Assembly: GCA_937926175.1 (NCBI GenBank)
Contig: CALANV010000013.1
Location: forward strand, 248,001 to 312,000
Direction: 5' to 3'
Length of the DNA: 64,000 nucleotides
DNA from: an uncultured Rhodospirillales bacterium
Lineage (GTDB): Bacteria > Pseudomonadota > Alphaproteobacteria > CACIAM-22H2
Part shown: positions 8,779 through 17,804 of the stretch, piece after piece
Layout of the letters: every line of letters begins with the position of its first letter
How positions within the stretch are numbered: position 1 is the first letter of the stretch
Notes under the pieces: model-generated
The model's input: the letters and a program-made list of their open reading frames with translations, nothing else
The model's database searches: none
What the model was told of the DNA's origin: nothing
Made by a program: the position numbers and the translations under genes

Positions 8779-8804
8779 GGCCCGGTCCGTCAGGGGACCG
8801 GGCC
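8779..8804 (-). terminator. Strong GC hairpin after the HIT gene
   Basis: GGCCCGGTCC and GGACCGGGCC form a perfect 10-bp stem with a six-base loop, lying 41 bases past the end of the leftward HIT gene. The T-tract is missing in both directions, so it may be a weak terminator or an mRNA 3'-end stabiliser. Confidence 0.4.
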
Positions 8805-8845
8805 TTCGGGCGCGGTTCCGACGGACAGGCCGGATGAACCCGCGC

Positions 8846-9208
8846 CTATTCGCCCGGCAGCATCCGGCCAAGGGGCCGGCCGCCCAGGACGTGGAAATGG
8901 AGGTGCGGCACCTCCTGGTGCCCGTTGCGGCCGGTATTGGCGATGACGCGGTAGCCGGTCTCGGCGACGCCGGCCATCCGTGCGACGGCACCGATCGCGC
9001 GCATCAGCGCGGCCTGCTCGGCCTCGCTCGCCTTGGCATGGAAATCGTCGAGCGATTCGTACGCACCCTTCGGAATGACCAGGATGTGCACCGGCGCCTG
9101 CGGCCGGATGTCGTGGAACGCGAGGACATGCGCGTCCTCATAAACCTTCTTGCACGGCAACTCGCCGCGCAGGATTCGCGCGAACACGTTGTTCGTGTCG
9201 TAGCTCAT
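8846..9208 (-). CDS. HIT (histidine triad) family nucleotide-binding protein
   Basis: About 120 residues, the length of HinT/Hint purine-nucleoside phosphoramidases. The catalytic histidine triad HLHFHVL is near the C-terminus, and N-terminal 'FARILRGELP' and 'PVHILVIPK' blocks match the family. The ATG at 9208 has AAGGG upstream; an in-frame ATG 8 codons earlier is less likely. It sits at the downstream end of the his cluster, next to hisE, a common alphaproteobacterial arrangement. Confidence 0.93.
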   Translation of the reverse strand: MSYDTNNVFARILRGELPCKKVYEDAHVLAFHDIRPQAPVHILVIPKGAYESLDDFHAKASEAEQAALMRAIGAVARMAGVAETGYRVIANTGRNGHQEVPHLHFHVLGGRPLGRMLPGE

Positions 9209-9265
9209 GCGACGCCCTTGTTCCGCATCCAAAGGATTTCCGCAACGGGAAGATGAAGATTCGGC

Positions 9266-9619
9266 TCAATCCGGCGCGCGCGACGCCTTCTCGGCGATGC
9301 CGGAGATCCCCTCGCGGCGCGCGAGCTCGACCCACACGTCGCCCGGCGTGATCCGTGCATCCGCCCACAGGACGAGAAGATGGTACATGAGGTCCGCGCT
9401 CTCCTCGATCAGGCGCTCGCGTTTGCCGCGCACCGCCTCGATCACCGTCTCCACCGCCTCCTCGCCGACCTTCTGGGCGATCTTGCGCGTGCCCTTGTTG
9501 AACAGGCGCGCGGTGTGCGAGATCGCCGGGTCGGCACTGCGCCGGCTCTCGATGACGGTGAACAGCCGATCGAGCACGTGCCCGGCGCCACGACCCTCGC
9601 CATTCGACTCTTGGCTCAT
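9266..9619 (-). CDS. hisE: Phosphoribosyl-ATP pyrophosphatase
   Basis: 117-residue MazG-like all-alpha pyrophosphatase, hydrolysing phosphoribosyl-ATP to phosphoribosyl-AMP, second step of histidine synthesis. The metal-binding signature K-x-GEEAVETVIEA...ESADLMYHLLVL is intact. It stands alone, not fused to HisI. It is transcribed leftwards after hisF with a gap of about 100 bases that contains short inverted repeats. Confidence 0.95.
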   Translation of the reverse strand: MSQESNGEGRGAGHVLDRLFTVIESRRSADPAISHTARLFNKGTRKIAQKVGEEAVETVIEAVRGKRERLIEESADLMYHLLVLWADARITPGDVWVELARREGISGIAEKASRAPD

Positions 9620-9721
9620 TCAAGGCACTCCTGCACGTTGCCGATCGGCGGCGCGAATCGCCGCCGCCCCCGAAAATCGCCGAAATGTGCCGATTTTTCA
9701 ACGCGGGCGTTCATGTCCGCA

Positions 9722-10483
9722 TCAGGGCGTCAGCCGTACCGGGATCGCGGCGGCCCTGAGCCGCGCCTTGACCTCGGCAATGGTCACGACGCCGAAATGA
9801 AACACCGACGCGGCAAGGAGTGCTGCGGCGTGCCCGTGGCGCACGCCGTCGACGAAATGGTCCAGCGTACCCACGCCGCCCGAGGCGATTACCGGAACCG
9901 GCACCGCGTCGGCGACGGCGCGCGTCAGATCGAGGTCGAAGCCTTCCTTCGTGCCGTCGCGGTCCATCGAGGTCAGCAGGATCTCGCCGCAACCATATTC
10001 CGCCATGCGTTTCGCCCATTCGACGGCATCGAGCCCCGTGGCCTTGCGGCCGCCATGCGTGAACACTTCGTAGCGGCCGCCTGACCTCTTGGCATCGATC
10101 GCGACGGTGATGCACTGGCTGCCGAACTTCGCCGCCGCCTCGCGCACGAACTCGGGTCGATGCACGGCGGCGGTGTTGATCGACACCTTGTCGGCGCCGG
10201 CGAGCAGCAACTTGCGGATGTCCTCCACCGTCCGCACGCCGCCGCCCACGGTCAGCGGCATGAAGCACTGCTCGGCGGTACGCGCGACGACGTCGAACAG
10301 CGTGTCGCGGTTTTCCGCGCTTGCGGTAATGTCGAGGAAGCACAGCTCGTCCGCACCGGCGCGATCATAGATGCGCGCCTGCTCGACCGGATCGCCCGCG
10401 TCGACCAGGTTGACGAAATTGACCCCTTTGACGACGCGCCCGTCCTTCACGTCGAGGCACGGGATGATTCGAACCTTCAGCAT
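9722..10483 (-). CDS. hisF: Imidazole glycerol phosphate synthase, cyclase subunit
   Basis: 253-residue TIM barrel that, with HisH, converts PRFAR and ammonia to IGP and AICAR. Both catalytic aspartates are present: in IPCLDVKDGRVVKG near the N-terminus and in VAIDAKR near residue 130. Phosphate-binding loops (GGGVRT, ASGGVG) are intact. It lies downstream of hisA in the same direction. Confidence 0.97.
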   Translation of the reverse strand: MLKVRIIPCLDVKDGRVVKGVNFVNLVDAGDPVEQARIYDRAGADELCFLDITASAENRDTLFDVVARTAEQCFMPLTVGGGVRTVEDIRKLLLAGADKVSINTAAVHRPEFVREAAAKFGSQCITVAIDAKRSGGRYEVFTHGGRKATGLDAVEWAKRMAEYGCGEILLTSMDRDGTKEGFDLDLTRAVADAVPVPVIASGGVGTLDHFVDGVRHGHAAALLAASVFHFGVVTIAEVKARLRAAAIPVRLTP

Positions 10484-10613
10484 GTCTGCATTCTATCCAT
10501 AGGGCGTGCCTGCGAAACGGGACCGCCGGGAACACCAGGGCACGTCAATCGTCCGCCTGCGTGTTCGTCGTACTTGCGCGAGTTCGATCCTACTTGCCGG
10601 TTCATCCGCCGCG

Positions 10614-11348
10614 TTACGTGCGCAGGAGTTTGACGGCACTGGCCAGATCGATGCGCCCGTCGTACAGTGCGCGGCCGCAGATCACGCCGACGATGCCGGC
10701 GTTCTCGTGCACCTTCAGCGCCTCGAGGTCATCCAGCGACGACACCCCGCCCGAGGCGATCACCGGCGTGGTGAGCTTGGACGCAACATCGACCGTTGCC
10801 TCCACGTTCGGCCCCTCCATGGCGCCGTCGCGGCTGATGTCGGTGTAGACGATCGCCGCCACGCCGGCGTCCTCGAACTTGAGCGCGAGCTCGAGCGCGG
10901 TGACCTGCGAGGTCTTGGCCCACCCTTCGACCGCGACGAGCCCGTCGCGCGCATCGATGCCGACGACGATCCGGCCGGGCCAGCGACGGCAGGCCGCCTT
11001 GACGAAGTCGGGCGACCGCAGTGCGATCGTTCCCAGGATGACGCGGGCAACACCGGCCTCGAGCCAGGATTCGATCGCGGCCTCGTCGCGGATCCCGCCG
11101 CCGAGCTGTACCGGCACCGGTGCTGCGGCAATGATTGCGCGGACCGCCTCGGCATTGACCGACCGCCCGGCAAACGCCCCGTCGAGGTCGACGACGTGCA
11201 GCCACTCGCAGCCCGCGGCGACGAACCGGCGCGCCTGATCGGCGGGGTCGGTGTTGAAGGTCGTCGCCTGGCTCATCTCGCCGCGCAGCAGGCGGACACA
11301 GGCCCCGTCTTTCAGGTCGATCGCCGGAAACAGAATCATGGGCGCCAC
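10614..11348 (-). CDS. hisA: ProFAR isomerase
   Basis: 244-residue TIM barrel isomerising ProFAR to PRFAR. Catalytic Asp in 'FPAIDLKDGACVRL' and a second in 'VVGIDARDG', with two phosphate-binding loops (LGGGIRD, ASGGVSS). It overlaps the end of hisH by 13 bases, showing tight operon coupling. Homologous to HisF encoded next. Confidence 0.97.
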   Translation of the reverse strand: MAPMILFPAIDLKDGACVRLLRGEMSQATTFNTDPADQARRFVAAGCEWLHVVDLDGAFAGRSVNAEAVRAIIAAAPVPVQLGGGIRDEAAIESWLEAGVARVILGTIALRSPDFVKAACRRWPGRIVVGIDARDGLVAVEGWAKTSQVTALELALKFEDAGVAAIVYTDISRDGAMEGPNVEATVDVASKLTTPVIASGGVSSLDDLEALKVHENAGIVGVICGRALYDGRIDLASAVKLLRT

Positions 11349-11980
11349 CGCAGGAAGTTGGCGATGAGGCGCAGGCCCGTCGCCTGGCTCTTCTCGGGAT
11401 GGAACTGCGTACCGGCGATATTGCCACGCGCGAGCACGGCAGCCACCGGTCCGCCGTAATCGGTATGCGCGAGCACGACGTCCGGATCGCCGGCGACGAA
11501 ATGATAGCTGTGCACGAAATAGGCGTGATCCCCGCTTTCGATCCCGGCCAGCAACGGGTGCGCCGGCTGCCGCAGATCGAGCTCGTTCCAGCCCATGTGC
11601 GGCACCTTCAGGCCCGCATCCGCACCGGCGAGGCGTACGACCTCGCCGGCAATCCAGCCGAGCCCCTGATGCTCGCCATGCTCGCGCCCCGTCGTCGCGA
11701 GGAGCTGCATGCCCACGCAGATGCCGAGGAAAGGACGTCCCTGCTCGCGCACCGCGCGCTCCATGGCCGCGACCATGCCGGGAACGGCGCGCAGGCCCGC
11801 GGCGCAGTCGGCAAAGGCGCCGACGCCCGGAAGCACGAGGTGGCTTGCCCGTTCGACGTCGCGCGGGTCAGCCGTCACCTTGATGGCAATGTCGAGATCG
11901 GCCTCGCGCGCGGCGCGCTCGAATGCCTTGGCGGCGGATCGGAGATTTCCCGATCCGTAATCGATGATCACTGCCTGCAT
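11336..11980 (-). CDS. hisH: Imidazole glycerol phosphate synthase, glutaminase subunit
   Basis: 214-residue class I glutamine amidotransferase. The nucleophilic cysteine is in GICVGMQLL and the His/Glu pair in GTQFHPEKS. It supplies ammonia to HisF. The gene overlaps hisA. Confidence 0.97.
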   Translation of the reverse strand: MQAVIIDYGSGNLRSAAKAFERAAREADLDIAIKVTADPRDVERASHLVLPGVGAFADCAAGLRAVPGMVAAMERAVREQGRPFLGICVGMQLLATTGREHGEHQGLGWIAGEVVRLAGADAGLKVPHMGWNELDLRQPAHPLLAGIESGDHAYFVHSYHFVAGDPDVVLAHTDYGGPVAAVLARGNIAGTQFHPEKSQATGLRLIANFLRWRP

Positions 11981-11989
11981 GGGACCGGG

Positions 11990-12388
11990 TCAGGTTGCGG
12001 CCACGGCCGCGTGAGGAAACTTGTAGAAGAAATGCCGCTCGGCCTCGCCGATGTTTGCGCCGAAGACGATGCCGGTCGTATCGAAGCCGCGGCGGGCAAG
12101 CGCGCGGCGCCGCGCGTCGTTCGCTTCGAAGCCGATCAGCAGGCTCCAGCCCAGCACGGCTGCGGCTTCCGTCACCGGATCGAGCGCGAGCAGCTCGCTG
12201 GCGAGACCGAGCACAGCCGTGCCCGCGATGATGACGAGCGTGAACATCCACAGCCCGTGCCACAGCGACCAGACGAAGCTGAAGAAGAAGGCCGGCCACG
12301 AGAATCCGTCCTTCACGAGAACGACGTCGCTCTCGCGCCGCGGTCCGCGGCGTCGCACATGTGCGGTATAGGGCTTCGGCTTCGCCAT
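11990..12388 (-). CDS. DUF2628 family membrane protein within the his operon
   Basis: About 132 residues. A basic N-terminus (MAKPKPY), then 'ESDVVLVKDGFSWPAFFF', two hydrophobic segments and a conserved C-terminal 'GFEANDARRRALARRGF' block, the DUF2628 pattern. The ATG at 12388 is used because the family begins there; the frame is open 19 codons further. It lies between hisB and hisH with 7- to 9-base gaps, a placement conserved in alphaproteobacteria, but no role in histidine synthesis is known. Confidence 0.85.
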   Translation of the reverse strand: MAKPKPYTAHVRRRGPRRESDVVLVKDGFSWPAFFFSFVWSLWHGLWMFTLVIIAGTAVLGLASELLALDPVTEAAAVLGWSLLIGFEANDARRRALARRGFDTTGIVFGANIGEAERHFFYKFPHAAVAAT

Positions 12389-12395
12389 GCGCGGA

Positions 12396-13040
12396 TCACA
12401 CCGGCAGCGTGCCGCCGAGGACGCCCTTGGTCGAGGGCACGGCATCCGCCTTGCGCGGATCGAGCGCGATCGCCTGCCTGAGCGCCCGGGCCAGTCCCTT
12501 GAAGCACGACTCGATCATGTGGTGGTTGTTCTCGCCGTACAGGACCTCGACGTGGAGTGTAAGGCCGGCTTCCTGCGCGAATGCCTTGAACCACTCCTTG
12601 AACAGCTCCGTGTCCATGTCGCCGAGCTTGGCGCGTGTGAAGTTGACCTTCCACACCAGATAGGGCCGGTTCGATGCGTCCAGCGCCACGCGCGTCAGCG
12701 TCTCGTCCATCGGGATCAGCGCGTCGCCATAGCGCATGATGCCGCGGCGATCGCCCAGCGCGCGGCTGATCGCCGCGCCGACGACATAGCCCGTGTCTTC
12801 GGTCGTGTGGTGGAAATCGATGTGCAGGTCGCCGTCCGCGCGCAGGTTCAGATCGATCAGGCTGTGGCGCGACAACTGCTCCAGCATGTGATCGAGGAAG
12901 CCGATCCCCGTCTTGACGTCGTAGATCCCGCTGCCGTCGAGGTTCACGTGCGCTTTGATGCGCGTCTCCTTGGTGTTGCGCTCGACGGTCGCTTGACGGA
13001 CCGGGGCCTGGACAATCGACACGGGCGATGTTTGGGGCAT
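12396..13040 (-). CDS. hisB: Imidazoleglycerol-phosphate dehydratase
   Basis: 214 residues, the monofunctional form without the N-terminal phosphatase. The Mn-binding motifs GFLDHMLEQLSRH, DLHIDFHHTTED and ENNHHMIES are all present. It is the first gene of the leftward his cluster (hisB, DUF2628, hisH, hisA, hisF, hisE, HIT), so the operon promoter should lie between 13041 and 13500. Confidence 0.97.
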   Translation of the reverse strand: MPQTSPVSIVQAPVRQATVERNTKETRIKAHVNLDGSGIYDVKTGIGFLDHMLEQLSRHSLIDLNLRADGDLHIDFHHTTEDTGYVVGAAISRALGDRRGIMRYGDALIPMDETLTRVALDASNRPYLVWKVNFTRAKLGDMDTELFKEWFKAFAQEAGLTLHVEVLYGENNHHMIESCFKGLARALRQAIALDPRKADAVPSTKGVLGGTLPV

Positions 13041-13504
13041 GGTTCAGTCGGCGCCCATGGCGCCGCCTCGGCAGTTCGGTTGGCCGACGTTTTAGCAAAG
13101 CCCCCGCGCCGGGGCCAGTCCGGGGCGCCGTGGATGGAAGTCAGGCGCCGCTGCGCCCGGTATCGCGGGGCCGCGCCTTTTCCTGCCCTGCGGACGGGTT
13201 GCGCCCGTGGCCCGACTGGCGTCGCCGCACCAGCCGGCCGCCGTCGGGCGGCGGGCTGCCGGGCGGGTGGCCCGGCTGGACGTTCGGCCCGCGCGTGAAG
13301 TCGCGCGGTGATGTCTTGGTATCCGGCTTTCGTTGCATGAGTTCGCCCTGCCTGCCCTCTTGAAACGGTCCGGGCGGCAAAAGGGTTCGCCGCGGCGACA
13401 TCGATCTCGGAGGACCTCAGGCTTGATCGTAGACATGTCGCGGCCTAAATCCTTAAAGGCGTCCGCGCGGGCCGGGCGTGCCTCCTGTTCTCCGGATCTC
13501 GTCG
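13041..13504. other. Divergent intergenic region between hisB and hslV
   Basis: 464 bases between two divergent operons, so it should hold both promoters. I could not assign them with confidence. It also contains one weak candidate small gene on the minus strand (13141-13338). Confidence 0.4.
13141..13338 (-). CDS. Possible 65-residue disordered basic protein
   Basis: Open frame starting MQRKPDTKTSP, rich in Pro, Gly and Arg, with no domain. In its favour: GC-rich third positions and a position immediately upstream of hisB on the same strand. Against: low complexity in a GC-rich genome, a weak ribosome-binding site, and no recognised homologue. Treat as tentative. Confidence 0.3.
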   Translation of the reverse strand: MQRKPDTKTSPRDFTRGPNVQPGHPPGSPPPDGGRLVRRRQSGHGRNPSAGQEKARPRDTGRSGA

Positions 13505-14056
13505 ATGTCTTTCACCCACGAAGCGCCTCAGTGGCACGGCACGACCATTCTTGCCGTGCGCAAGAACGGACAGGTCGTCATCGCCGGTGACGGCCAGGTC
13601 AGCATGGGACAAACCGTCGTCAAGTCGAATGCCAAGAAAGTGCGGCGGCTTGCCGGCGGCGGCGTGATCGCCGGATTCGCCGGCGCGACGGCGGATGCGT
13701 TCACGTTGTTCGAACGACTCGAGGCCAAGCTCGAGCAGCATCCGGGCCAGCTCATGCGCGCCTGCGTGGAGCTTGCCAAGGACTGGCGGACGGACCGTTA
13801 CCTCCGGCGGCTCGAAGCGATGATGGCCGTCGCCGATGCCAACGTGTCGCTCGTGCTCAGCGGCAATGGCGACGTGCTCGAGCCCGAGGATGGCCTCATC
13901 GGCATCGGTTCCGGCGGTCCGTTTGCGCTCGCGGCAGCCCGCGCCCTCATTGCCATCGACGGTCTCGACGCCCGCGAGATCGCCGAACGGGCGATGAAGA
14001 TCGCCGCCGGTATCTGCGTCTATACGAACGACAAACTGGTGATCGAAAGCCTCTAG
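13505..14056 (+). CDS. hslV: ATP-dependent protease peptidase subunit HslV (ClpQ)
   Basis: 183 residues. After a 12-residue propeptide (MSFTHEAPQWHG) comes TTILAVRKNG; the first Thr becomes the N-terminal nucleophile after processing. Other family blocks: GDGQVS, NAKKVRRL, GFAGATADAFTLFE, and GSGGPFA near the C-terminal third. It forms two stacked hexameric rings capped by HslU. The propeptide is longer than the single Met of E. coli HslV, as usual in alphaproteobacteria. Confidence 0.97.
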   Translation: MSFTHEAPQWHGTTILAVRKNGQVVIAGDGQVSMGQTVVKSNAKKVRRLAGGGVIAGFAGATADAFTLFERLEAKLEQHPGQLMRACVELAKDWRTDRYLRRLEAMMAVADANVSLVLSGNGDVLEPEDGLIGIGSGGPFALAAARALIAIDGLDAREIAERAMKIAAGICVYTNDKLVIESL

Positions 14057-14175
14057 GTGAAGCGCCCCGCCCTCAGGCATGCCGGGCTTGAGCCGGGCAT
14101 CGGAAGATCCGCGGGGACCGCCGCGGACCCGGTCCGGGCGTCGCCGGCGACATTCAAAGGAACCTCGTTGACGCC

Positions 14176-15489
14176 ATGACCTTCTTCTCTCCGCGTGAAA
14201 TCGTCTCCGAACTCGACCGCTACATCGTCGGCCAGAATGCGGCCAAACGTGCCGTCGCCATCGCGCTCCGCAATCGCTGGCGGCGGCAGCAGCTGCCGGA
14301 GGGGCTGCGCGAGGAAGTCCTGCCGAAGAACATCCTGATGATCGGTCCCACCGGCTGCGGCAAGACCGAGATTGCGCGCCGCCTGGCGCGCCTTGCCCAG
14401 GCGCCCTTCCTCAAGGTCGAGGCGACGAAATTCACCGAGGTCGGCTATGTCGGGCGCGATGTCGAGCAGATCATGCGCGACCTGCTCGAGGTGGCAATCG
14501 GCATGACGCGCGAGCGTCTGCGCAAGGAGGTCGCGGCAAAGGCCGAGCTCGCCGCAGAGGAACGCGTGCTCGACGCCCTCGTCGGCCAGAACGCCTCCCC
14601 CGAAACGCGCGCGAAGTTCCGTAAGATGCTGCGTGAAGGACAGCTTGCCGACCGCGAGATCGAGGTGCAGGTGCAGGACACCGGCGGCCTGCAGTTTCCG
14701 ACCTTCGACATTCCGGGCATACCGGGCGCGCAGATGGGTATGCTCAACCTCAACGACATCCTCGGCAAGGCGTTCGGCGGCATGCGCACGAAGCCGCGCC
14801 GCATGACCGTCGCCGAAAGCTATGCCGTACTCCTGGCCGAGGAGAGCGACAAGCTGCTCGACCAGGATCGCGTCATCAACGAAGCCAAGAATGCGGTCGA
14901 GCAGAACGGCATCGTCTTCATCGACGAGATCGACAAGATCTGCGCGCGCGGCGAACGCATCGGCGCCGATGTCAGCCGCGAGGGCGTGCAGCGCGACCTG
15001 CTGCCGCTGATCGAGGGCACCACGGTCGCGACCAAGTATGGCGCGATCAAGAGCGACCACGTCCTGTTCATCGCTTCGGGCGCTTTCCACCTCGCCAAGC
15101 CGTCGGACCTGCTGCCGGAGCTCCAGGGCCGTCTGCCGATCCGGGTCGAGCTGAAGGCGCTCGACCGCGACGACTTCGTGCGCATCCTGACCGAGCCCGA
15201 GAACAGCCTGATTAAGCAGTACAAGGCGCTGCTGAAGACCGAGGATGTCACCCTCGACTTCACGCCCGATGCGATCGCCGAGATCGCGAGCCTCGCCGCC
15301 GAGGTCAACCGCAATGTCGAGAACATCGGGGCGCGCCGGCTGCAGACCATTCTCGAACGCGTGCTCGAGGACATCAGCTTCACGGCGTCCGACCAGCCGG
15401 GGACGACGCTGACCGTCGACGCCGTCTATGTCCGTGACAAGGTGGGCGACCTCGCCAAGAACGCCGATTTGAGCAAGTTTATTTTGTAG
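14176..15489 (+). CDS. hslU: HslU ATPase (ClpY)
   Basis: 437-residue AAA+ unfoldase for HslV. Walker A is GPTGCGKTE near residue 55 and Walker B is FIDEIDKI. The I-domain (about residues 110-240) and the C-terminal sensor 2 region with 'NIGARRLQTILE' are present, and the C-terminus ends in SKFIL, close to the family pattern that docks into HslV. It follows hslV by about 120 bases. Confidence 0.97.
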   Translation: MTFFSPREIVSELDRYIVGQNAAKRAVAIALRNRWRRQQLPEGLREEVLPKNILMIGPTGCGKTEIARRLARLAQAPFLKVEATKFTEVGYVGRDVEQIMRDLLEVAIGMTRERLRKEVAAKAELAAEERVLDALVGQNASPETRAKFRKMLREGQLADREIEVQVQDTGGLQFPTFDIPGIPGAQMGMLNLNDILGKAFGGMRTKPRRMTVAESYAVLLAEESDKLLDQDRVINEAKNAVEQNGIVFIDEIDKICARGERIGADVSREGVQRDLLPLIEGTTVATKYGAIKSDHVLFIASGAFHLAKPSDLLPELQGRLPIRVELKALDRDDFVRILTEPENSLIKQYKALLKTEDVTLDFTPDAIAEIASLAAEVNRNVENIGARRLQTILERVLEDISFTASDQPGTTLTVDAVYVRDKVGDLAKNADLSKFIL

Positions 15490-15540
15490 GCGAAAACGCG
15501 TAGAGTTTCCTCGCGCGTCGGTTGTGGTGCGGGGGACACG

Positions 15541-16089
15541 ATGGCCGAAAACTTGCCCACGGCGGGTGCCGTGCCGTTCCAGGATGCCGATCCGCGATTG
15601 CATACCGTCTTTGCCTATTGGAACGAAAAGCGCGGTGTCCGGGTCATGCCGGCGCGCGCGGATATCGATCCCGCGGAACTCAAGAGCGTCCTGCCATATC
15701 TCATGCTGACGGACGTCGTTGATGGCGGCGTCCGCTTCCGCTACCGGCTTTGCGGAACGGCGGTGGCCGAAGCGTTCGGCCAGGAACTCACCGGCCGGTA
15801 TGTCGACGAAGTCATGACCGGCCGCTACCGGGAATTCATCGAGGGCCTTTACCGCGATGTCGTCGCGCAGAAGCGCCCGGTCTACTCCATCTCCAGCTAC
15901 GGCGGCTGGCGCCGGGCGCAGATGTGGACGCAGCGCCTGATGATGCCGCTGTCGAGCGACGGCGAGAACGTCGATATCGTCCTGTCGATCCAGGTCTTCC
16001 TGCACGGCTCGCCGCTGAAGACGCTGACGGTCCGTCTCGCCCAGGACCACGACGAGCCGATCGACAACCTGTCGGCGAAGCTCGATTGA
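15541..16089 (+). CDS. PAS_5 family protein (second paralogue)
   Basis: 182 residues. Conserved points match the 2490-2963 protein: 'F.YWnekr', 'lkSvLPylml.DVv', 'RYRLCGTaV', 'YVDEVM', 'V..krPVYsiS', and a final PLSSDGENVDIVLSIQVF strand. A GGGGGA ribosome-binding site precedes the ATG. No signal peptide or output domain. It lies about 50 bases after hslU, so read-through is possible, but a functional link to proteolysis is not indicated. Confidence 0.8.
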   Translation: MAENLPTAGAVPFQDADPRLHTVFAYWNEKRGVRVMPARADIDPAELKSVLPYLMLTDVVDGGVRFRYRLCGTAVAEAFGQELTGRYVDEVMTGRYREFIEGLYRDVVAQKRPVYSISSYGGWRRAQMWTQRLMMPLSSDGENVDIVLSIQVFLHGSPLKTLTVRLAQDHDEPIDNLSAKLD

Positions 16090-16176
16090 ACCGTTCCTGA
16101 TCCCGGGCGCAACCGGTCGGACGTTGTACGGCCGGGAAGCGTCTGCTCGAACGGGCGCGGCAACGTCATGAAAACT

Positions 16177-16204
16177 TAGGCGGTCGCGCTGCCGCGACCG
16201 CCTA
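16177..16204. terminator. Bidirectional terminator hairpin between the PAS_5 and aceA genes
   Basis: TAGGCGGTCGCG and CGCGACCGCCTA form a perfect 12-bp stem with a four-base loop. On the minus strand it is followed by AGTTTT; on the plus strand by GCCTTT. It lies between two convergent genes and probably serves both. Confidence 0.65.
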
Positions 16205-16372
16205 GCCTTTGCCTCCCTAAACTCGGGCCTTGCCCCGTCAACTCGCAGCCGTTACATCACCGCAACACCGGCCTGTGGAAAACCGAGCAGAGGCACTACC
16301 ACGTTCGCGCTGGCGAAGCTTGCCGGCACCCGGTGACGGATCGGGCTGTCGAGCACTTCTTCGCCCACTCAG

Positions 16373-17665
16373 CTACGCCGCTGCTTCGGCCGGGGCCTTG
16401 GCAGGCGCGTCGTAGAACTGCTCGGTCTCGGTCGAGCCGGACAGCGCCGTCGTGGACGACATGCCGCCGGACACCGCCATCGCCACCGCGTCGAAATAGC
16501 CGGTTCCGACCTCGCGCTGATGCCTGATGGCGGTGTAGCCGTGCTTCGCCGCCGCGAACTCGGCGTCCTGCAGATCCGCATACGCCGCCATGCCGCTTTC
16601 GCGATAGCCGCGCGCGAGCTCGAACATGCTGTAGTTGAGGGCGTGGAATCCGGCGAGCGTCACGAACTGATACTTGTAGCCCATCTTGGCGATGCGCCGC
16701 TGGAATTCGGCGATGTCCTGCGGGGCGAGCTTCTTGCGCCAGTTGAACGACGGCGAACAGTTGTAGGCGAGCATCTTGTCCGGGAAGTGATGATGGATCG
16801 CCTCGGCGAACCGGCGCGCGTCTTCGAGGTTCGGTTCTGCCGTTTCCCACCAGATGAGATCGGCATACTCCGCATAGGCGAGCCCGCGCGCAATCGCGTA
16901 TTCCTTGCCCACACCGGGCTTGATGCGGAAGAAGCCTTCGGGCGTACGCTCGCCCGTGAGAAACGGCCGATCACGCGGGTCGATGTCGGACGTCAGCAGT
17001 TGTGCGGAGTCGGCATCGGTGCGCGCGAGAAGAACGGTCGGCACGCCCTCGATGTCGGCGGCAAGCCGCGCAGCGTTGAGGGTGCGGATGTGCTGTTGGA
17101 TCGGCACCAGCACCTTGCCACCTAGATGGCCGCACTTCTTCTCCGACGCGAGCTGATCTTCGAAATGCACGCCCGCGGCACCTGCTTCGATCATCGCCTT
17201 CATCAGCTCGAAGGCGTTGAGCGGGCCGCCGAACCCGGCTTCGGCATCGGCGACGATCGGCGCGAACCAGTAGATGTCGCCCTTCCCCTCCAAGGTCTGG
17301 ATCTGGTCAGCGCGACGCAGCGCGTTGTTGATGCGCCGCACGACGTCGGGCACCGAGCTCGCCGGATAAAGGCTTTGGTCGGGATACATCTGGCCGGCGT
17401 TGTTCGCGTCGGCAGCCACCTGCCAGCCGGACAGGTAGATCGCCTTGAGTCCCGCCCTGACCTGCTGGACGGCCTGATTACCGGTCAGCGCGCCGAGTGT
17501 CGGGACGAATTCTTCGGTCCGCAGCAGGTGCCAGAGCCGCCGCGCACCCTGATCAGCCAACGTATGCGCGATGCGGAGCGAGCCGCTGAGGCGCCGCACG
17601 TCGGCTTCGGTGTAATCGCGCTTGATGCCGCGCCAGCGGTCGGAGTCGGACCAATCGAGTGCCAT
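16373..17665 (-). CDS. aceA: Isocitrate lyase
   Basis: 430 residues. Cleaves isocitrate to glyoxylate and succinate, first step of the glyoxylate bypass. The catalytic motif KKCGHLGGKV is intact, as are 'VPIVADAEAGFGG'-like metal-binding segments (here FAPIVADAEAGFGG) and 'YNCSPSFNW'. The start at 17665 (MALDWS) has AAGGAT upstream; the open frame before it has a different composition. It is divergent from the regulator at 17821. Malate synthase is not in the window. Confidence 0.96.
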   Translation of the reverse strand: MALDWSDSDRWRGIKRDYTEADVRRLSGSLRIAHTLADQGARRLWHLLRTEEFVPTLGALTGNQAVQQVRAGLKAIYLSGWQVAADANNAGQMYPDQSLYPASSVPDVVRRINNALRRADQIQTLEGKGDIYWFAPIVADAEAGFGGPLNAFELMKAMIEAGAAGVHFEDQLASEKKCGHLGGKVLVPIQQHIRTLNAARLAADIEGVPTVLLARTDADSAQLLTSDIDPRDRPFLTGERTPEGFFRIKPGVGKEYAIARGLAYAEYADLIWWETAEPNLEDARRFAEAIHHHFPDKMLAYNCSPSFNWRKKLAPQDIAEFQRRIAKMGYKYQFVTLAGFHALNYSMFELARGYRESGMAAYADLQDAEFAAAKHGYTAIRHQREVGTGYFDAVAMAVSGGMSSTTALSGSTETEQFYDAPAKAPAEAAA

Positions 17666-17713
17666 GGGAGCAATCCTTCGGTTGCGGTTCGATGTAAATA
17701 TCTTGACATTGCA

Positions 17714-17804
17714 CTTGCGAACGGCAATCAGAATTTCGCAATATAATTTGCAAATTCGTGCGTGAAATTTCCGATTGCTGCGCGATTTTGTAAAACTTGT
17801 AAAT
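17714..17804. promoter_or_regulatory. Putative operators between aceA and its divergent regulator
   Basis: An AT-rich spacer carrying several related elements: TTGCGAACGGCAA (17715-17727), TTTCGCAA (17734-17741), the perfect palindrome AATTTGCAAATT (17745-17756), and the direct repeat TTGTAAA at 17788 and 17797. They resemble the TTTGCAAA-type elements recognised by RamB-family regulators, which fits the neighbouring regulator. No binding data. Confidence 0.55.

Noticed and set aside
9646..9697. Terminator or attenuator between hisF and hisE
   Set aside because: Two short inverted repeats (7-bp stems) are present, but the T-tract is on the wrong strand for the leftward operon and the stems are weak.
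14053..16050. 665-codon open frame antisense to hslU and the PAS_5 gene
   Set aside because: High GC makes long antisense frames common; its sequence is only the shadow of the conserved hslU and PAS_5 frames and has no domain.
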